Of a DNA stretch of 64,000 bases, positions 52,827 to 63,800 are shown in pieces. The DNA lies in NCBI RefSeq assembly GCF_947500405.1, contig NZ_CANMRY010000008.1, positions 1 through 64,000 of the forward strand. Reading direction: 5' to 3'. The notes beneath the pieces are model-generated. The model saw only the letters and a list, made by a program, of their open reading frames with translations, ran no database searches and was not told where the DNA came from. The position numbers were made by a program, and so were the translations under genes. Numbering within the stretch: the stretch's first letter is position 1; each line of letters starts with the position of its first letter. Source of the stretch: an uncultured Maribacter sp. (lineage in GTDB: Bacteria > Bacteroidota > Bacteroidia > Flavobacteriales > Flavobacteriaceae).

Positions 52827-54598
52827 TGAACAAGACCGTAAACATAAACTTAGCTAATGTTCTTTTTCATATAGATGAAGAAGCTTACAACAAAATGCGC
52901 CGCTATTTAGAAGCTATAAAACGCTCTTTTGCAAATACCGCTGGTAGTGATGAAATTCTTGCAGATATTGAAGCTCGTATTGCGGAACTCTTTCATGAAA
53001 AGCTTGAAAATGAAAGACAAGTAATTACTAATAAAGAAGTAGACGAGGTAATTACCATTATGGGGCAGCCAGAAGACTATATGGTAGACGAAGATATTTT
53101 TGAGGATGAACCAGCACCAAAGAAAAAGAAGAAGAATGTAAAAAAATTATATAGAGATACGGAACTTAAATATGTTGCTGGTGTTTCTTCTGGGTTAGCA
53201 CATTATGTAGGCATAGACCCATTATGGATTCGTTTGTTATGGGTTTTCTTTACCATTGGTTCTGGTGGAGGTTTTATTCTTATTTATGGTTTATTATGGA
53301 TTCTTATACCAGAAGCTTCTAGTACTTCTCAAAAGTTAGATATGCGTGGCGAAGCCGTAAATATTAGTAATATAGAACGTAAAGTTAAAGAGGGTTTTGA
53401 TGAGGTAGCTGAAAAAGTTAAAAGTGTGGACTATGAAAAAGTAGGAAACCAAGTTAAAAGCAGTAGTAAAACCTTTTTTGATGTTATTGGCGAAATTATC
53501 ATGTTCTTTTTCAAAATATTTGGAAAATTCATAGGCATTATTCTTATAATAATTGGTGCAAGTGCTATTTTAGGACTCTTTATTGGTTTTATAGCCGTTG
53601 GCACTTTAGACTGGGTACATTTACCTGGGTTTAATAATTTTATAACCAATTCTTCGCAAGCTCCAGTATGGTTGCTTTCTTTACTACTATTCTTTGCAAT
53701 AGGAATACCATTTTTCTTTTTGCTTTATTTAGGTTTAAAGATTTTAGTGAAAAACTTAAAATCTATAGGAAACATAGCTAAATTCTCTTTATTAGGGCTT
53801 TGGATTATATCTATTATAAGTTTAATAATAATTGGTGTTAGAGAAGCTGCTGCGCATGCATATTCTGGCAACGTTACAACAGAACATGAATTATATATAG
53901 ATACCCCTAGAGACACTATATTTATTTCATCTGTATCTTCTAAATTACATGAGAATAGAGGAAACATTCATATGGACGGGTTAATTATGAGTTATGATGA
54001 CAACGGTGAAGAAGTAATGTTATCTGAAGACGTTCGTATTAACATCAAAAAATCTAAAGATTCTGTTATTAGGCTAGAAGTTAGAAAAGAAGCAAACGGA
54101 GCATCTTTTAATGCAGCACGTGAAACTGCTGACCAAATAAATTATAGTTATAAAGTAGAGGGCAATACTATAATTTTAGATGACTTTTTAACCTTAAAAG
54201 GAAATAACAAATTTAATGACCTAGAAGTAAAAGCTACGCTTTATCTACCGGAAAATACTATTTTAAATTATAGTAAGAGTAATAGTAGATGTTGGAGCAC
54301 CCATACTAATAATGACCATGATATGAATGGCTGTGAACTTACCAAATACTCCTGGAAAATTGCTAAAGACAATCAATTAGTGTGCTTAGATTGTCCAAAA
54401 GAAAAAGAACGTGAGGAAGAAAACAAGGTTATTATTAATGAAAATGGTATTAAAATTAATGTGAATGAAAACGGCGAAAACAACAAAATTCTTATTAATG
54501 AAGATGGAATAGACATTGATGTTAAAGATAATGGCGAGTCTTTTAAAATGAAAATAGACGAAAACGGAATAGATATTAACACAAACGAAAACAATTAA
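52826..54598 (+). CDS. PspC-domain membrane protein
   Basis: 590 aa. N-terminal cytosolic HAAS-like helical region (VLFHIDEEAYNKMRRYLEAIKRSF, IEARIAELFHEKL, about 10-80). PspC domain at about 112-170 (LYRDTELKYVAGVSSGLAHYVGIDPLWIRLLWVFF, YGLLWILIPEA). Three more membrane segments at about 230-350, then a periplasmic beta region similar to DUF2807 and a Cys-containing stretch. The last 60 residues hold degenerate NENGI-x-I repeats (INENGIKINVNENGE, INEDGIDIDVKDNGE, IDENGIDINTNEN). PspC proteins respond to membrane stress. Operon with PadR and the GIN-domain gene. Confidence 0.9.
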   Translation: MNKTVNINLANVLFHIDEEAYNKMRRYLEAIKRSFANTAGSDEILADIEARIAELFHEKLENERQVITNKEVDEVITIMGQPEDYMVDEDIFEDEPAPKKKKKNVKKLYRDTELKYVAGVSSGLAHYVGIDPLWIRLLWVFFTIGSGGGFILIYGLLWILIPEASSTSQKLDMRGEAVNISNIERKVKEGFDEVAEKVKSVDYEKVGNQVKSSSKTFFDVIGEIIMFFFKIFGKFIGIILIIIGASAILGLFIGFIAVGTLDWVHLPGFNNFITNSSQAPVWLLSLLLFFAIGIPFFFLLYLGLKILVKNLKSIGNIAKFSLLGLWIISIISLIIIGVREAAAHAYSGNVTTEHELYIDTPRDTIFISSVSSKLHENRGNIHMDGLIMSYDDNGEEVMLSEDVRINIKKSKDSVIRLEVRKEANGASFNAARETADQINYSYKVEGNTIILDDFLTLKGNNKFNDLEVKATLYLPENTILNYSKSNSRCWSTHTNNDHDMNGCELTKYSWKIAKDNQLVCLDCPKEKEREEENKVIINENGIKINVNENGENNKILINEDGIDIDVKDNGESFKMKIDENGIDINTNENN

Positions 54599-54695
54599 AA
54601 AACAACTCGGTTAACAAATCTAACAACTGAGTAATAAAAACTAGTAACGTACCAACAAATACATCAATTTTACAGTAATCAAAAAAACAACAATC

Positions 54696-55427
54696 ATGAC
54701 AACCCTAGTAAAAATTACCATCGCAATTATTATTACGCTCTTCTTATCCTCCTGCGGATTTGATATTAATCTTGGAGACATGGGCTCTGGTATTAAAGGA
54801 AATAACATCGTAGTAGATGAAAACAGAAACGTTAATGAAGGCTTTACTGTAGTATCTGCATCGGAAGGTATACAAGTTTATGTAACACAAGCAGAGGACT
54901 ATAAAATATCTGTAAAAGGAGACGAAAATATTATAGACCTTATTGGTACAGATGTTAAAAACGGAAAACTACATATTCATGCTATTAAAAATATTGGTAG
55001 AGCAACTAAAAAAGTTTATGTTTCCTTACCTAATATTGATGCTCTAAAAAGCTCTAGTGGCTCCCATTTAGTTACAGAAAATACTATTAAAAGTGATGAT
55101 TTAGAAATAGGTGCTAGTAGTGGTTCTATTTTAAATGCTGAAATTTCTTGTAATGATTTAGAGGTAGATGGCAGTAGTGGTGCTAATATTTTTATTTCTG
55201 GTAAAGCAAAAGTATCTGATATAGATGGTAGTAGCGGCTCTAACATAAAAGCTAAAGACCTTACTACAGTTATTTGTTCTGCAGAGGCTAGTAGTGGCTC
55301 TAATATAAAAATTCATGTTTCTGAGTCTTTGCACGCGGACGCTAGTAGTGGCGGTAATATATCGTATTCAGGTAACGCCAGTGTTCAAAAAAAGAAATCG
55401 GTTTCTGGTAGTGTACATAAATACTAA
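54696..55427 (+). CDS. Head-GIN-domain (DUF2807) lipoprotein
   Basis: 243 aa. Lipoprotein signal (KITIAIIITLFLSSC, Cys20); then a right-handed beta-helix with regularly spaced SSGS turns (LKSSSGSHLV, IGASSGSIL, VDGSSGANI, IDGSSGSNI, AEASSGSNI, ADASSGGNI), about every 18-20 residues. Such auto-transporter-adhesin-like domains are common in Bacteroidota next to PspC. It ends in a short basic tail. Role in the envelope unknown. Confidence 0.92.
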   Translation: MTTLVKITIAIIITLFLSSCGFDINLGDMGSGIKGNNIVVDENRNVNEGFTVVSASEGIQVYVTQAEDYKISVKGDENIIDLIGTDVKNGKLHIHAIKNIGRATKKVYVSLPNIDALKSSSGSHLVTENTIKSDDLEIGASSGSILNAEISCNDLEVDGSSGANIFISGKAKVSDIDGSSGSNIKAKDLTTVICSAEASSGSNIKIHVSESLHADASSGGNISYSGNASVQKKKSVSGSVHKY

Positions 55428-55465
55428 AAATTGAATTAGCTAAAAGCTACCCCCTACAATTAACT

Positions 55466-55499
55466 AAAAAAATCCGTTAAATTTTAGCGGATTTTTTTT
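55466..55499 (+). terminator. Terminator after head-GIN gene
   Basis: AAAAAATCCGTTAA and TTAGCGGATTTTTT pair as a 14-bp stem with one G-T pair, then T-run. Confidence 0.88.
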
Positions 55500-55523
55500 G
55501 TTTTTAATTTCTATATTAACGCC

Positions 55524-56534
55524 ATGGAAATACAATTAAAAAAATATAGCCTTAGTTTAAAGCATACGTTTAGTATTTCTAGAAAATCTCATGATTCTCA
55601 AGACTCTTTAATTACTAGCTTATCTTTAAATGGAGAAACTGGTTACGGAGAAGCTACTGCAAACTCTTACTACAAAATTACGGTAGAAAGCATGATGCAA
55701 GAAATTAAAAAAATTGAAAAAGAAATAACCGCTTTTAATTTTACAACTCCAGATATATTTCATCAATTTCTTGTAGATAAAGGACTTACCAATTTTGCCA
55801 TTTGCGCTTTAGACTTAGCTGCGCATGATTTATATGGCAAGTTAAAAAAGAAACCTCTTTATGAGATATGGAAAACAAATATTAAAAAATACCCTACAAC
55901 CAATTACACCATAGGTATTGCTAGTATTGACAAGATGGTAGCTAAAATGAAAGAAAAACCGTGGCCCATTTATAAAATTAAATTAGGAACAGATAAGGAT
56001 GTTGCCATTGTTAAAGAGTTAAGAAAGCATACCGATGCTATTTTTAGGATAGATGCTAATTGTGCATGGAGCCCTGAAGAAACTATACATAACGCTCCAA
56101 TTTTAAAGGACTTAGGAGTAGAGTTTTTAGAACAACCTTTAAAAGCAGATAATTGGGAAGGCATGGAAAAAGTAATGCATAATAGTGTATTACCCATTAT
56201 TGCCGATGAAAGTTGTATTGTAGAATCTGATGTAGAAAAGTGTGCATTACACTTTTCAGGGATAAACATAAAACTTACCAAATGTGGTGGCCTTACCCCC
56301 GCCCTACGCATGATTAAAAAAGGAAAAGATTTAGGACTTAAAGTTATGGTTGGTTGCATGACAGAGTCGTCTGTTGGTATTTCTGCAATAGCGCAATTAC
56401 TACCGCAATTAGATTATGTAGATATGGATGGTGCTATGTTACTTAAAGAAGATATAGCTAAAGGAGTAGAAATTAAAGAAGATGGTACTGTATTATTTTC
56501 TATACAAAACGGGAGTGGCGTTACCCTCTTATAA
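55524..56534 (+). CDS. ycjG: L-Ala-D/L-Glu epimerase (dipeptide epimerase)
   Basis: 336-aa enolase-superfamily enzyme that epimerises L-Ala-D-Glu from peptidoglycan to L-Ala-L-Glu during murein peptide recycling. Capping domain at about 1-115; barrel with catalytic YKIKLG (Lys-x-Lys), metal ligands in RIDANCAW, LEQPL and ADES, and opposite base in INIKLTKCGG. GCMTESSVGISA binds the dipeptide amino end in the family. Monocistronic with terminators on both sides. Confidence 0.9.
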   Translation: MEIQLKKYSLSLKHTFSISRKSHDSQDSLITSLSLNGETGYGEATANSYYKITVESMMQEIKKIEKEITAFNFTTPDIFHQFLVDKGLTNFAICALDLAAHDLYGKLKKKPLYEIWKTNIKKYPTTNYTIGIASIDKMVAKMKEKPWPIYKIKLGTDKDVAIVKELRKHTDAIFRIDANCAWSPEETIHNAPILKDLGVEFLEQPLKADNWEGMEKVMHNSVLPIIADESCIVESDVEKCALHFSGINIKLTKCGGLTPALRMIKKGKDLGLKVMVGCMTESSVGISAIAQLLPQLDYVDMDGAMLLKEDIAKGVEIKEDGTVLFSIQNGSGVTLL

Positions 56535-56651
56535 TTATTATTAATACGATATTACATTTATATTCCTTTTAAAGAAAACTACTATTTCTCGTTATTATCT
56601 CAAAAAAATAACGTAACTTATTAATAATTAACAACTTAAAAATAGATAACC

Positions 56652-57098
56652 ATGAAAAAAAAATTGGGATTGGTTTTCTTGATGTTAGTATTGGTTTCTG
56701 CAACCAATTTTACATCATCAAAATCGCACGTTAAACCTTCTTTGGAAGGAACTTGGGAACTCGTAAATCGTTATCATTATGATGGGATTAACGTATCAGA
56801 CACTCTTCTGAATATTAACGGATATAGACAGGTAAAAATTTACAGCAAAGGTAAAGTTATGTGGACAAGATACTCTCCAGATGACCCTAAAGAATGGTAT
56901 GGATATGGAACCTATAGTAAAACCGATACTAGTTTATCTGAAAGATTAGAATATGGCTCTAAATCTATGATGAAAGTTCTAGATACCGTACAAACATTTG
57001 AATTTGAATTACATTTATACGATGACCATTACAACCAAATTACTTTGGATGAACATGGACACCCAACATTTTCTGAAAATTATAAACGTATAGATTAA
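56652..57098 (+). CDS. Lipocalin-like secreted protein
   Basis: 148 aa. Signal peptide (KLGLVFLMLVLVSATNFTSS). A small beta-barrel with LEGTWELVNRYHYDG at the start and YDDHYNQITLDEHGHPTFSENYKRI at the end, a pattern of Bacteroidota lipocalin-like/DUF4488-type proteins. No enzyme motif. Function unknown. Confidence 0.75.
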   Translation: MKKKLGLVFLMLVLVSATNFTSSKSHVKPSLEGTWELVNRYHYDGINVSDTLLNINGYRQVKIYSKGKVMWTRYSPDDPKEWYGYGTYSKTDTSLSERLEYGSKSMMKVLDTVQTFEFELHLYDDHYNQITLDEHGHPTFSENYKRID

Positions 57099-57106
57099 AA
57101 AAAGCA

Positions 57107-57139
57107 AAAAAATCCAGTATTTACATACTGGATTTTTTT
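57107..57139. terminator. Bidirectional terminator between lipocalin gene and trxB
   Basis: AAAAAATCCAGTAT (57107-57120) / ATACTGGATTTTTT (57125-57138), perfect 14-bp stem with TTAC loop, A/T-runs on both sides. Confidence 0.92.
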
Positions 57140-57156
57140 ATAACTCTTTTATTATA

Positions 57157-58122
57157 TTATGCTACCTCCTCTGGAGTTTCTATAGCTGCTAAATAACGTT
57201 CTGCATCTAAAGCTGCCATACACCCTGTACCAGCAGCTGTAACCGCTTGTCTGTAATCTTTATCTTGTGCATCTCCACAAGCAAAAACACCAGGTAAGTT
57301 CGTTTTTGTTGTTTTTCCTTCTGTTAGCAAATACCCTGTTTCGTCCATATCTAACTGTCCAGCAAAAATATCTGTATTAGGTTTATGACCAATTGCAATA
57401 AACAAACCTGTGATAGCTATGTCTTCTTTTTTTCCTGTTTGGTTATTTACCATACGTAAACCTTCTACTACTTGGTCTCCTAAAACCTCATCAACTTCTG
57501 TATTGTATTTAATTTCAATATTTGGAATACTCTCTACGCGGTGTTGCATTGCTTTAGAAGCACGCATATAATCTTTACGCACTAACATAGTAACTTTATT
57601 ACAAATGTTAGATAAGTAAGAAGCTTCTTCTGCTGCAGTGTCTCCTGCTCCAACTATAGCAACATCTTGTTTTTTATAAAAGAAACCATCACAAACCGCA
57701 CAAGCAGATACGCCACCTCCACGTAATTTTTGCTCACTAGGTAAACCTAAATATTTTGCTGTTGCTCCAGTAGAAATAATAATAGTTTCTGCTTCTATAA
57801 CTTTATCATTATCTACAGTTACTCTATGTATTCCACCAACTTTATCACTTAGTTCTGTTGCAGTAATCATCCCAATACGAACTTCTGTACCAAAACGTTC
57901 TGCTTGTTGCTGTAACTGCACCATCATTGTAGGCCCGTCAATACCTTCTGGATACCCTGGAAAATTATCTACCTCCGTAGTAGTTGTTAATTGCCCTCCT
58001 GGCTCCATGCCTGTATAAAGTACAGGTTTTAAATCTGCCCTAGAAGCATATATTGCTGCCGTATATCCTGCTGGGCCGGAGCCTATAATTAATGTTTTAA
58101 TTCTTTCTATAGTATCAGACAT
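57157..58122 (-). CDS. trxB: Thioredoxin-disulfide reductase
   Basis: 321-aa FAD/NADPH flavoprotein that reduces thioredoxin. FAD-binding LIIGSGPAGYTAAIYASRA; redox-active CAVC in VSACAVCDGFFYKK (about residues 141-144); NADPH fold VAIVGAGDTAAEEASYLS; closing GVFACGDAQDKDYRQAVTAAGTGCMAALDAERYL. Full length. Confidence 0.97.
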   Translation of the reverse strand: MSDTIERIKTLIIGSGPAGYTAAIYASRADLKPVLYTGMEPGGQLTTTTEVDNFPGYPEGIDGPTMMVQLQQQAERFGTEVRIGMITATELSDKVGGIHRVTVDNDKVIEAETIIISTGATAKYLGLPSEQKLRGGGVSACAVCDGFFYKKQDVAIVGAGDTAAEEASYLSNICNKVTMLVRKDYMRASKAMQHRVESIPNIEIKYNTEVDEVLGDQVVEGLRMVNNQTGKKEDIAITGLFIAIGHKPNTDIFAGQLDMDETGYLLTEGKTTKTNLPGVFACGDAQDKDYRQAVTAAGTGCMAALDAERYLAAIETPEEVA

Positions 58123-58239
58123 AGTTTTTTTAATTTATTTGAGTTATACAAAAGTAGCTTTTTGACTTAAAACCTTACAATTAAAGTATTAAAACTTTAT
58201 TAATAAGAGTTTGAATCTATATCTCTACCCCTATTCTAT

Positions 58240-59361
58240 TTAATATTCTTTTACGGTTCTAAATCCTAAGTGCTCTAAAGAAGAATCTGGACTAGAGCCC
58301 ATTCTTGAAGAAACTCTATAACTTGCACAATAAGAATCGCTACATAAAAAAGAACCGCCTTTAATGACTTTTTCTTTTGCGTATGGGTTGTTTTCTGTAA
58401 AAGGGTTACTTGCCCCTGTTGGGTTATACGTAACTTGGTTTAAAGCCCCTTGTTCTTTATAATAATTTGTGTTATACCAATCTGTTGTCCATTCCCAAAC
58501 ATTACCAGCCATATCAAACAATCCATTACTATTAGCAGGATAACTTTTTACTGGTGCTCTTCTTTCGTAACCATCCATTTTTGTATTAACAACCGGAAAC
58601 TCTCCTTCCCAAGTATTTGCTCTTTTCTTTAAATCTACAACATCATCTCCCCAAAAATATATAGCTTCTAAATTTTCTCCTCTAGCAGCTAACTCCCACT
58701 CGGCCTCGGTTGGTAAACGGCTACCATCCCAACTACAATAGGCAACTGCATCTTCATAAGAAACTTGTACTACAGGGTAATTACCTTTTCCTTTTATAGA
58801 ACTCCCTGGTCCGTTGGGGTGCTTCCAACTAGCTCCTATTGTCCATCTCCACCATTGCGAAAAATCATATAAATTTGGCAAAGAACTTTTTGTTTTCTTA
58901 AAAGTTAAAGACCCAGGTTGTAAGATAGAATCGTGCGGTTTTTGAGTCCCTTCAGGAAGTTGCTTTTTCATATCTTCCCAGTCTATTTCTCTTTCTGCAA
59001 CAGTAATATAACCTGTTTCTTTTACAAATTTTGCAAACTGGTCATTTGTAACTTCTGTTGCGGACATAAAAAATCCATCCACTGCAACTTTATGTGCTGG
59101 TTTTTCATGTTTCATTGCCATTTTATCTTGCGGTACTGCTCCTTGTAAAAATTCTGCTCCACTAATCCAAACCATTCCTTCTGGTATAGAAGTTCCTTTG
59201 GGCATTTTGGTTCTAATAGAATCTGGTATTACAACTTTACCCTCTTTTAAAGCAATTTCTTCTTCATTTGTTTTGTCTACTTTTTTAGAGTCTACATTTT
59301 TACATTGTACACAAAACGCTACTAAAGCAAGTCCTAAAACAACTATCTTCTTATTAATCAT
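58240..59361 (-). CDS. Exported formylglycine-generating-enzyme-like lipoprotein
   Basis: 373 aa: lipoprotein signal (KIVVLGLALVAFCVQC, Cys20) and a full FGE-sulfatase (SUMF1-type) domain from about residue 60: EGMVWISGAEFLQGA, ATEVTNDQFAKFVKETGY, DAVAYCSWDGSRLPTEAEWELAARG, NGLFDMAGNVWEWTTDW, GGSFLCSDSYCASYRVSSRMGSSPDSSLEHLGFR. The Cys340/Cys345 pair, in the C-x4-C context of human SUMF1, is the copper-binding catalytic pair that many Bacteroidota FGE-like proteins (e.g. GldJ/GldK) lack. It may therefore make formylglycine on exported sulfatases. No sulfatase gene is in the window. Confidence 0.87.
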   Translation of the reverse strand: MINKKIVVLGLALVAFCVQCKNVDSKKVDKTNEEEIALKEGKVVIPDSIRTKMPKGTSIPEGMVWISGAEFLQGAVPQDKMAMKHEKPAHKVAVDGFFMSATEVTNDQFAKFVKETGYITVAEREIDWEDMKKQLPEGTQKPHDSILQPGSLTFKKTKSSLPNLYDFSQWWRWTIGASWKHPNGPGSSIKGKGNYPVVQVSYEDAVAYCSWDGSRLPTEAEWELAARGENLEAIYFWGDDVVDLKKRANTWEGEFPVVNTKMDGYERRAPVKSYPANSNGLFDMAGNVWEWTTDWYNTNYYKEQGALNQVTYNPTGASNPFTENNPYAKEKVIKGGSFLCSDSYCASYRVSSRMGSSPDSSLEHLGFRTVKEY

Positions 59362-59646
59362 TTACATAAATTTATATCTTCAAATTTAATTCTATTATTT
59401 TATTTTTACTGTTATTAAACACAAGAGATGTTGTAAGTAATGCGGAAATCTTGCTAAACTTGAAGATTCAAACTAAAAAAGCCAACTGCACGATCAAGGA
59501 CTTTTCATTTTGCTCGTGCCTCACAAAATAAAAAGAGCTTGCCATTCTTCAACGTTCACCCATACAAAGTGATTATTTTAATACTCACTCAGTGAGATAT
59601 TTAATAATTCTTCTTAATTTAGTAGACTGAATTAAATAATTCAATT
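59362..59646. other. Boundary spacer with 13-bp palindrome
   Basis: No gene seen. CTCACTCAGTGAG (59584-59596) is a perfect 6-bp inverted repeat with a one-base centre, 50 bp before the XRE gene, and is a good candidate operator for it. The stretch separates backbone genes from the defence-type operon; no tRNA or attachment repeat was recognised. Confidence 0.5.
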
Positions 59647-59847
59647 ATGAACCGAATTAAAGAGGTTTTAGACGAAAAAGGAATTAAGCAAAAATGGCTA
59701 GCTGAAAAGCTAGAAAAAAGCTACAATATGGTTAACTCTTATGCGCAAAACAGGAGACAACCAAGTTTAGAGGATTTATACAAAATTGCTGAAATATTAA
59801 ATGTTGAAGCAAAAGAATTACTAGTGCCAATAAAAGAGCTGAATTGA
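59647..59847 (+). CDS. XRE-family regulator of the restriction operon
   Basis: 66 aa, one Cro/CI-type HTH: RIKEVLDEKGIKQKWLAEKLEKSYNMVNSYAQNRRQPSLEDLYKIAEILNVEAKELL, the form of restriction-modification controller (C) proteins and small phage repressors. It overlaps the next gene's TTG start by 4 bp (TTGA). It likely times or limits expression of the two downstream genes. Confidence 0.9.
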   Translation: MNRIKEVLDEKGIKQKWLAEKLEKSYNMVNSYAQNRRQPSLEDLYKIAEILNVEAKELLVPIKELN

Positions 59848-60854
59848 GGACGGAAATAGACATATTAGAAAATGAAATCTTAGAAAAATATCCAAAGGTT
59901 CTAGATATTCTTTTACGAGACCAAACAACTCAAAAAAACATTATTTGGGCAACAAGTAATTATGAGGATTTGGGAGAATCATATTTAGAAAGTAATCCGA
60001 TTCAATCTGAGTACATTACTGGGATAAATGGTAATGTAATAATGCCAAGGGTTCAAAAAGACCAAATATTACAACATTCCAGAGTAAAGAAAATGGCTGA
60101 AGTATTTACACCATCTTGGATTTGTAATGCACAAAATAACTTAATAGATAATGCTTGGTTCGAAAGAAAAAATGTTTTCAATAAAGAAATTCCAGATAAA
60201 AAAAAATGGAAAACTAACCAAACAAAAATTGAATTCCCAAAAAATAAGACTTGGAAAGATTATGTAAATGATACTCGACTTGAAATTTCTTGTGGAGAAG
60301 CACCATACATAACAAGTAGGTACGATACTACAACAGGTAAATTCATTGAGATTGAAAGCAGGATTGGTTTATTAGATAGAAAACTAAGAGTTATAAACGA
60401 AAATGTTGATGATTCTAGTGAATGGTTTAAGGCAATGAAGTCAGCTTATAAAAACACTTATGCTTATGAATGGCAAGGTGACAGTTTATTATTAGCAAGA
60501 GAGTCAATGCTATTTACTTTCATTGAAAACTACAAACATAAATTCAGTAAAGAACCTTTACTTAAATCAATTCAAGAAATAGCATATATAATTTCTTGGA
60601 ATGTTTGGCAAATGGATGGTTTAAGAGGTGTTGTTCCATTCTCTTGTGGTGAAATAAAAACAAAATCAGTTAATCTATTTGGAGAAGAAGAAACAGGCAA
60701 TTCATTTTGCAAAGGCTGTCTTAACAACAATATGTTTGAACATAATGGAATTTACTGTTTAGTTATGGACTGGTCAAACAAAAATTTAAAAGGGAAAAAA
60801 CTAAGGTTTATTGACCTAATAGAAAATACAAAATCAATAAATGGCAGAAAATAG
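59844..60854 (+). CDS. Restriction endonuclease subunit M-like protein
   Basis: 336 aa, cytosolic. The string order [74 protein letters not shown] and [24 protein letters not shown] marks the family usually annotated as restriction endonuclease subunit M. I see no SAM-binding FxGxG or NPPY catalytic motif, so it is probably a specificity or accessory partner of the methyltransferase in the next gene. TTG start at 59844 overlaps the XRE stop; 14-bp overlap with the next gene. A Cys pair (FCKGC) near residue 293 might bind metal. Confidence 0.8.
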   Translation: MRTEIDILENEILEKYPKVLDILLRDQTTQKNIIWATSNYEDLGESYLESNPIQSEYITGINGNVIMPRVQKDQILQHSRVKKMAEVFTPSWICNAQNNLIDNAWFERKNVFNKEIPDKKKWKTNQTKIEFPKNKTWKDYVNDTRLEISCGEAPYITSRYDTTTGKFIEIESRIGLLDRKLRVINENVDDSSEWFKAMKSAYKNTYAYEWQGDSLLLARESMLFTFIENYKHKFSKEPLLKSIQEIAYIISWNVWQMDGLRGVVPFSCGEIKTKSVNLFGEEETGNSFCKGCLNNNMFEHNGIYCLVMDWSNKNLKGKKLRFIDLIENTKSINGRK

Positions 60855-63800
60855 TCAACTAGATATGCAAATACTTGAGGAATTAATCATCGGAAGAGTT
60901 GAGCCTCATATTTACGCTTTCACAACAGGAACAATTCCTAATTATTTAAAAGTTGGCGATACATACAGACCAGTAGAAACAAGACTTAATGAATGGAGAA
61001 AATATTTTCCTGAACTAGAGAAGAAATTTCAAGAAGTTGCAAAGATAGATGAGGAAACTTTTTTTAGAGATTTTGCAGTTCATAAATATTTGGAAAACGA
61101 TATTCAAAAGTCTAGGTTATTGCCTAATTCCTTGGAGTCAATACCATATTATTCAAATGAATTTTTCAAAGATGCTACACCAAAGGACGTAGATAATGCT
61201 ATAATTGATATAAAAGAATCTCATAAAAATAACGATACAAAATACCAGCTTTATAGATTTGAAAACAGTCATATTCCAATAGTTCATACTTACAATAGAA
61301 CTGAAACTTATGAGCCAAGACCAAATCAAAAGGATACCATTGAAAGGTTCACAAATGCATTAAAAAAAGGCAGAAATAATCTTTTAATGTATGCTGTAAT
61401 GCGTTTTGGTAAGTCATTTACCTCAATGTGCTGTGCAGTAGAAATGAATGCCAAAATTGTTTTAATTGTTTCGGCAAAAGCTGATGTTAGAGAAGAATGG
61501 AAAAAAACTGTAGAAAGCCATAAAAAGTTTGATGGATTTACGTTTTTAGACAGTAACTCACTTTTGCAAAGTGATTCTATTATTAAAGAAAAAATTGAGG
61601 CAAATGAAAACATCGCTTTATTTCTAACACTTCAAGATTTACAAGGCGATGATATAAAAATAAAACACAAGGAAGTATTTGAAAATCAAATTGATTTATT
61701 ACTTATTGACGAGACACATTTTGGTGCAAGAGCATTAGAATACGGTAAGGCTTTAAAAAACTTTTCAACTAAAGAACAAAAAAATGAGGAAAAACTAAAT
61801 GATGAATCTATAGACCAATTAGACGATACTACTAAAACTATAAACGCAAAGATTCGCATTCATCTATCTGGTACGCCTTATCGAATTTTAATGAATAGTG
61901 AATTTACAAATGACGATATAATCGCTTTTTATCAATTCACAAATATTGCTGAAGACCAAGAAGATTGGAATGAGCAAAACCTAATTAAAGATGAAATAAA
62001 AGAATGGGATAACCCTTATTATGGTTTTCCTCAAATGATACGTTTTGCATTTAACCCAAATAAATCTTCCAGACAAAGAATGGAAGAACTTAAAAAAGCA
62101 GGTATTACTTATACTTTCTCTGAATTATTAAAACCTAAATCTATACTTAAAGACAACACAAATCAACTACATAAAAAATTTATTTATGAGCAAGAAATCA
62201 TCGATTTACTTAATGTGATTGATGGTAAAGATGAAGATGACAACTTATTAAGTTTTCTAGATTATGATAAATTGAAAGAAGGTAAAATGTGTCGTCATAT
62301 GGTTTGTGTTCTTCCCTATCGTGCTTCCTGTGATGCTTTAGAGGAATTAATTAAATCGAATGAATTTAAAAACCTAAGTTCTTACGAAGTAGTCAATATT
62401 TCTGGTGTAGAAAATGATAAAATTTACAAAGACGCACAGTCAGTAAAATCTAAAATAACTAAATATGAAAGTGAGAACAATAAAACTATCACTTTAACAG
62501 TAAATAGAATGCTTACAGGAAGTACAGTACCTGAATGGGATACTATGCTTTATTTAAAAGATACAGCTTCACCACAAGAATACGACCAAGCAATTTTCAG
62601 GCTTCAAAGTCAATTTATTAAGGTTTATAAAGAACCAGATGGGGATATTGTAAAATATAATATGAAACCTCAAACCTTATTAGTTGATTTTAACCCTAAT
62701 AGAATGTTCCAAATGCAGGAACAAAAGTCGCAGATTTACAATGTTAATGTAGAATCTAACGGAAACACCGAATTAGAAGAAAGAATAAAAAGAGAACTAC
62801 AAATTTCACCAATAGTTATCATTAACAACAAAAAAATGGTTGAAGTTGAGCCAACAGATATATTAGATGCTGTTCGCAAATATTCGAATGAAAGGAGTGT
62901 TTTAGAGGAAGCTACATCAATTTCTATTGATTTTTCTTTGTTAGACATAGGTGCAATAAAAGCTGTAATCGAAAAACAAGGTGGTTTAAAATCAAGACAA
63001 GGTTTAGAAATAAAACCATCGGAGGGAGAAGGTGAAGATATTGATACCGGTGATGAACCTGATAATGATGAAAAGCCAGATAAAGATGATAAGGATTCAA
63101 AACCTTCAAAAGATGATGAAAAAATAGATTACAAAGGAAAGTTTGCAATGTATTATGCAAGAATTCTTTTCTTTTCTTTTTTAACGGATTCAACTGTTAA
63201 GTCACTTCAAGAAATTATCAATACAATAATTAACGATAAAAACAATCTGCGTATAGCAACACATTTAAATCTTGAAGCAGATATACTTGTTCTATTTCAG
63301 CAGCACATTAATCCTTTTATACTAAGCGAATTGGATTATAAAATCTCTAATATAAATTCTTTAGCAAACGACATTACAATTTCACCAATTGAAAGAGCAA
63401 GTAATGCGATGAAGAAATTTAGTCGCTTATCGGATTCTGAGATTGTTACACCGGAAGTTGTTACCGATAAAATGATGAACTCATTACCTGTCGATGCAAT
63501 AAACGAAACTACTTCACTACTTGATATTGCTTCCAAACAAGGCGAATTTGTGTATGCCACATATAAGAAATTCGGAAAAGAGGTAGCAAATAATTTTTAC
63601 TCAATCCCAACATCTAAGATTGCTTACGAGTTCACTAGAAAAGTATACAAACTACTTGAACTAGAAATTGAAAATATAGAATCAAACTACACATCTTACG
63701 ATCTAATCAAAGAAAACGATTTGATTAAAGATGAAACTATAAAAATTAACAACAACGATATGAAATTTAATGTAATTGTTGGTAATCCACCATACCAAGA

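Noticed and set aside
54373..54594. Tandem repeat at the end of the PspC gene as a mobile or regulatory repeat
   Set aside because: The repeats are degenerate NENGI units inside an open reading frame, a protein feature.
55970..56359. 129-codon minus-strand frame inside the epimerase gene
   Set aside because: Active-site motifs of the enolase superfamily lie on the plus strand; shadow frame.
61326..63560. Minus-strand frames of 70-95 codons opposite the restriction protein
   Set aside because: The plus frame is open without a stop from 60841 to 64000 with ordered helicase and methylase motifs.
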